Below are positions 59,961 to 64,000 of a DNA stretch of 64,000 nt, piece by piece. How positions within the stretch are numbered: the first letter of the stretch is position 1; the number at the start of each line of letters is the position of its first letter. The stretch is from Mercurialis annua (Eukaryota; Streptophyta; Magnoliopsida; Malpighiales; Euphorbiaceae). The notes below the pieces were generated by a model. It was not told the DNA's origin. It was given only the letters and a program-made list of their open reading frames with translations, and did no database searches. The stretch is from the NCBI RefSeq assembly GCF_937616625.2, contig NC_065571.1, positions 9,798,501-9,862,500 on the forward strand. The letters are read 5' to 3'. The position numbers and the translations under genes are program-made.

Positions 59961-60446
59961 TAGAAAAGGTAATTAATCTTTTTTTTTTAAGTTATTGTGG
60001 TTCCTTAGAACTAATTTATAACAAAGTGGTAGACTTCATTGGGGTTAATAGAATTGGTGTCACTTAGATAAGAGAGGTTAGCTTCTTCAAAAAAATAGTT
60101 GAAGGGAGATCAGTCGCAGCTCGTTTATCTTCAACCAGAAGAAGATATCTTGTGATCAAGTATTTAATAGTATTAAAGTTGATGTAGAGTTAAGGAGTAA
60201 GTTAAAACTTAATTGTTTTAGCTAGAATAGGTTGTTGAGTTAGTTCTGATTTAGTGTATTTTTTCGTATAGCAATGAAGTTTTTGTTTTTATGATTATAA
60301 AAAATGTTATCGCTATTTTTTCATAATTTAAACAACAAAAGTTAAATTTTAATGTTTTCATATATCAAATAAACCAATTAACTTGGATTGAAAATAGTAA
60401 TTACGAAAACATTTGGAGAATAAATTCAGTTTTGCTCAGCAAGATC
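59961..60446. other. spacer, nothing recognised
   Basis: No gene or element supported. Confidence 0.35.
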
Positions 60447-60786
60447 TAGATCTGTTCATGGGTTTGGGTATCCGGCCCGTCCGCCCAGGCCCGTCCTCTT
60501 AGGGACGGGCTTGGACACCAATTTTTGGTCCCAAGCCCGGCCCGAGCCCGAGCCCGAAAAACCCCGATTTTTTATGGACGGGCTCGGGCTTTAAAAATTG
60601 TAAAAAAACAAGGTAAGCCCACCCAAGCCCGGTCCGAACCCGTAAAAATAGTGCATTAGGGCCGGACTTGGATAATATATTTAAAGTCCGAACCGGACTT
60701 GGACGGGATTGGGCTTACCATTAAAAAAATCAAGCCCGCCTAAATCCGGCCCGATCCCGTCCAAATCCGGCCCATAAACAGGTCTA
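60447..60786. mobile_element. hAT-like MITE, 340 bp, GC-rich
   Basis: Ends TAGATCTGTTCATGGG and, inverted, TAGACCTGTTTATGGG. Flanks GCAAGATC/GTAAGATC match 7 of 8 (hAT-size duplication). Sub-terminal arrays of GGCCCG and AAGCCCGG in both orientations make it a GC island. Confidence 0.8.
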
Positions 60787-60794
60787 GTAAGATC

Positions 60795-61664
60795 ACATGT
60801 TTAATTATCTTTTCTAGTATAAAATGTATGAGGTATATTGAATGAGTTTTAACTAAGAGATGGCATTTTTAAACCTTTTATATTCAAGTTAATATTCGTT
60901 TGAGCGAATAGATCTCTTACGAGAGATAAAATATTACTCTAAAATTTTAAACGGTTGCATATACAAGTAAACTTGAACATGTGGCCGCATTTAAGAGAGC
61001 GCCTTATTAATTAAACATGCATATCTTTCTTTAACTAGTCATAACCACCTAAAAATAATCTAGGATAAATTTGTAGTAAACAATGAAACAACAATGTGTG
61101 AGGCAAAATAGTTAATTAAGTTCATGTAAATTATGTTACTACATAGCTTAATCAATAATTCAATACCCAAAAAATAAATAATAAGGGAGTAGGTTTAGGC
61201 CCTAGCTAACTAACCATGTTTAGCACTTGACAAACTTTTATTTAATCCAAATGAGATCTTACAAAATCTTATATCTTAATTAAGAATGTTATAGTTTTGT
61301 CAAAAATAAATAAATAAGAATGTTCAAGTTAGATGCCAAGTCAATAATTGTATAAAAATATTAGTGAAATGAAATAGGTAAACTCCTATGTCATACAATT
61401 TTTTTAAAATTATCTAGGTTCAAGTTTTATGTATAATGAGGTAATACGAAGGATAATCATTCTTTTATCTTAAATTGATTTTCATAAGATAATACTTTTT
61501 ATATTCATATTAATATCTTTTTATTCTATGACTTATGCTAGCTCATTAATTAATTATATAACATTAAAACTTACAACCGTCTTATGTGACATGCTTTTAT
61601 TTTCTCAATTCTTATGAAAAATTACTAAATTAGATGTATTTGAAATGTTCAGTTAAAATTGACC

Positions 61665-61667
<3 letters not shown>
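60795..61667. other. spacer, nothing recognised
   Basis: AT-rich; no gene or element seen. Confidence 0.35.

Positions 61668-61720
<53 letters not shown>
61668..61720 (+). repeat. compound (TA)n(TG)n microsatellite
   Basis: About 17 TA units then 9-10 TG units, uninterrupted. Likely length-variable. Confidence 0.95.
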
Positions 61721-61982
61721 AATTGGACTTTATACATGAACTTTTATAGCTTAAAAATAATAGGTAGATTGCAATTAAATATATAAAAATAGATTGATTT
61801 TTATGGTTTAATCGGTTTAAGGGCTCATACGGTTTTCTTCCGTTCATAATAGTTAAATTTAAAAATCAAATTTTTCGTGAAAAATGAAACTGAACTGACC
61901 TTGAATTTATAGTCGAATAGTTTCAACTTTCAATTTGGTACGTTCTTAATGATGAGTTACAATTAATAAAGTTATTATTGTT

Positions 61983-62079
61983 GTCAGTGTTGTTGTAGCA
62001 CAATGGTAATAGCCACATGCATCCTGGTAAAAGGTCTCGTGTTCAAACCCCACTTCCCTTTTCTAATTATAAAAAAAAA
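61983..62079 (+). mobile_element. very short tRNA-derived SINE
   Basis: Exact 11-bp duplication TTATTATTGTT (61972-61982, 62080-62090). The 97-bp body has an A-box-like TAGCACAATGGTAATAG and B-box-like GTGTTCAAACCCC, ending in an A run. These are the hallmarks of a SINE made by LINE machinery. Its length suggests little more than a tRNA-like head and tail. Confidence 0.82.
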
Positions 62080-62172
62080 TTATTATTGTTTGGTGGCGAT
62101 GTCACATTTTATCAAATGCTGATAATTGTTTAGTTAATTTTTGATTTTTTTTAAGCTTCCATAATATATTAA

Positions 62173-62552
62173 GGCTTAATGGCAAAAAAACCCAAACCTT
62201 TACGACTTGTTACAATTATATCCAAACCTTTTAATTTTTGTAATAATATCCAAATTGCATTATTTTATTGCAATAATATCCAAATTGCACTTTTTATGTG
62301 AATTTTTTTGAGTTTTTTGCCATTTTTTGAGACTTTTACTATATTATTATACATCAAAACATAGTAATAGTCTAATATCTTAATTGAAAATAACAAGTTT
62401 AGCCATCAATTTGACTATTATTGCTACAAAAAATGCAATTTGGATATTATTGCAACAAAAAAATGCAATTTGAATATTATTGCAAAAATTAAAAGGTTTG
62501 GATATAATTGTAACAAGTTGCAAAGGTTTGGGGTTTTTTTTACCATTAGGCC
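62173..62552. mobile_element. Mutator-like MITE, 380 bp
   Basis: Exact 9-bp duplication ATATATTAA (62164-62172, 62553-62561). Ends GGCTTAATGGCAAAAAAAC and, inverted, GGCCTAATGGTAAAAAAAA. Arms with AATATCCAAATTGCA. Same family as 40764-41111. Confidence 0.88.
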
Positions 62553-62806
62553 ATATATTAATTAGTAGAAATTATATATTTAATTATTTTCAATGATTTT
62601 TTAAAAATATTATCTTCTTCCTTTATAATCCATGTAAAATCTTTATTCTCCTTTACTATATTTGTAGCTTCCTACATGCTATTGTTGGTTAGTGGTTACT
62701 ATTTCACCTCTTTTATTTTGTATTTTTTGGATCACTTTTGTTATAGCTCATTGAAATTCACCACTTTTATTGTCAAGCAATTAATCACAACTTTCTTTTT
62801 ATTTAT

Positions 62807-63514
62807 TGGTTAATTTTAGGCTTATCTCCTTAAAAACCCCCCACCTTTTAGCCCCAATTTGTTTGCACCCTCACGTTGTAAAACCACCAAATATACCCAA
62901 ATTACGACCTTTTACTTTCAATTGCACCCTCAGCCATCAAATTGACCTCTTTTCACTTGAAAAATGTTCAAATTAATACTTTAAACTTTAACATATATTC
63001 TAAATAGGCCTTAATGTTATATTTAAAACGAGAATAAAACTATTTTTTTGAACATTTTTCAAGTGAAAAAAGGTCAATTTGATGTTTGAGGGTGCAATTG
63101 AAAGTGAAAGGTCGTAATTTGGGTATATTTGGTGGTTTTACAACGTGAGGGTGCAAACGAATTGGGGCTAAAAGGTGGGGGTTTTTTAAGGGGATAACCC
63201 TTAATTTTATAAAAAATCATGACCTTTACACGAATTTTCATTTTAATCACGACTTTTAAAAGTTAACATATAAAACCACGACTTTTCATATGTTTTTTTT
63301 AAATTTATCACTAAATTAATTTTTGGTGTACTTTTGATGACGTGGCCACCATAATCTGGTAGATTTGTAAAAAAATATAAAAGATAAAATTCACCCGAAA
63401 AATTATCGGTGATAGATTTGAAAAAAAATGACAGGTCATGATTTTATATGACAATTTTTAAAGTTTGTGGTTAAAAATTAGTGTAAAGTTCGTGATTTTT
63501 TATAAAATTAACTC
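62807..63514. mobile_element. Mutator-like MITE interrupted by another MITE
   Basis: Exact 9-bp duplication TTTATTTAT (62798-62806, 63515-63523). Ends TGGTTAATTTTAT and, inverted, GAGTTAATTTTAT. The left end is split after 12 bp by the element at 62819-63200. Without it and one 9-bp repeat the element is 317 bp and palindromic (AAAAATCATGACCTTTACAC / GTGTAAAGTTCGTGATTTTT). Confidence 0.82.
62819..63200. mobile_element. Mutator-like MITE, 382 bp, nested
   Basis: Exact 9-bp duplication TTAATTTTA (62810-62818, 63201-63209), the target being the terminal repeat of the host MITE. Ends GGCTTATCTCCTTAAAAA and, inverted, GGGTTATCCCCTTAAAAA. Arms with TTTCAATTGCACCCTCA and its inverse. Confidence 0.9.
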
Positions 63515-63523
63515 TTTATTTAT

Positions 63524-64000
63524 GTGACTTGTTGAAATTCCTTTAAAGTGAACGTCACAAAGTTAAGTTCACCTCTCATAAATAACACAAAACGAAACCT
63601 AAATAGGAAAAAAAATTAAAAACAAAAGGCACAAATATAGTCATCATTTCATAAATAATTTGCATAGTGAATGTTGATTAAAACAGAAAAAGATCCGATT
63701 AAATTTTAGATTAATCTCTTAAAAACTTCCACATAAAAGATCGTAATTCGATTGTACCCTCACATATAGTAAAATCATCAATTTTATTCAAATTATAATA
63801 TTTCAGTTTTAATTACACCATTAAATATTAAAATTCACACATTTTAATTTGTGTTTTGTTGGGCATTTTCTCTATTTTATGTAGGAAAGCTAATTGACAA
63901 AAAGTAACGGGGGATAAAAATGAAGAAAGGAACATTCTTTTTCATTATTTATCTTCTTTATTTATTTCTCCTTGTTATTATTATATTTGATCTATCTATA
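63524..64000. other. spacer; possible left half of another MITE cut by the window
   Basis: 63712-63850 (TTAATCTCTTAAAAACTTCC, then ATTGTACCCTCAC, TTTTAATTACACC) resembles the left arm of the 62819 family, without its mirror before the window ends. Confidence 0.4.

Noticed and set aside
61653..61847. 64-codon frame with THTHTH/YIYIYI
   Set aside because: Translation of the TA/TG microsatellite.

Overview
The window is nuclear DNA from a dicot plant; I cannot name the species. The evidence is the spliced genes with plant-type introns and families, two nuclear tRNA-Gly/snoRNA pairs of the plant-specific dicistronic kind, very AT-rich spacers, and dense plant transposons (Copia, Helitron, Mutator-like, hAT, CACTA, Stowaway, SINE).

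Layout. Positions 1-9.6 kb are almost entirely transposons: two Helitrons, two 2.1-2.3 kb long-inverted-repeat elements with exact 9-bp target duplications, smaller relatives, and one tRNA-Ser(TGA). Positions 10.3-26 kb hold a minus-strand cluster. It contains a decayed F-box/FBD fragment, an intact F-box/FBD gene (12.1-13.7 kb), a D-type-cyclin-like gene (15.1-22.9 kb), and a second F-box/FBD gene (24.1-25.6 kb) that is a segmental duplicate of the first. A 5.7 kb Copia element sits inside a coding exon of the cyclin gene. Its LTRs appear to differ only in and next to a poly-T tract and its 1,328-residue polyprotein frame is open, so it is very young and possibly active.

A 16-exon plus-strand gene (27.0-32.9 kb) encodes a 569-residue protein resembling the plant AP-5 adaptor zeta subunit. 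Positions 33-46 kb are again transposon-rich. They include a 2.2 kb non-autonomous LTR element nested in an older LTR-like sequence, a gag-derived element with inverted ends, and two copies of tRNA-Gly(GCC)+C/D snoRNA about 10 kb apart. Positions 47.2-52.6 kb carry a nine-exon minus-strand gene (645 residues) of the HD-ZIP class IV family. It keeps the START region and the C-terminal half but has lost most of the homeodomain and the zipper, with all exon phases still compatible. The last 11 kb is a field of miniature elements, some nested.

Gene positions were worked out by splicing the reading frames by eye. For the AP-5-like, F-box, START and pre-insertion cyclin genes the exon lengths add up to whole codons, which supports the models. 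Family names come from remembered motifs, not searches. Target-site duplications were read directly and are the strongest evidence for the transposons.
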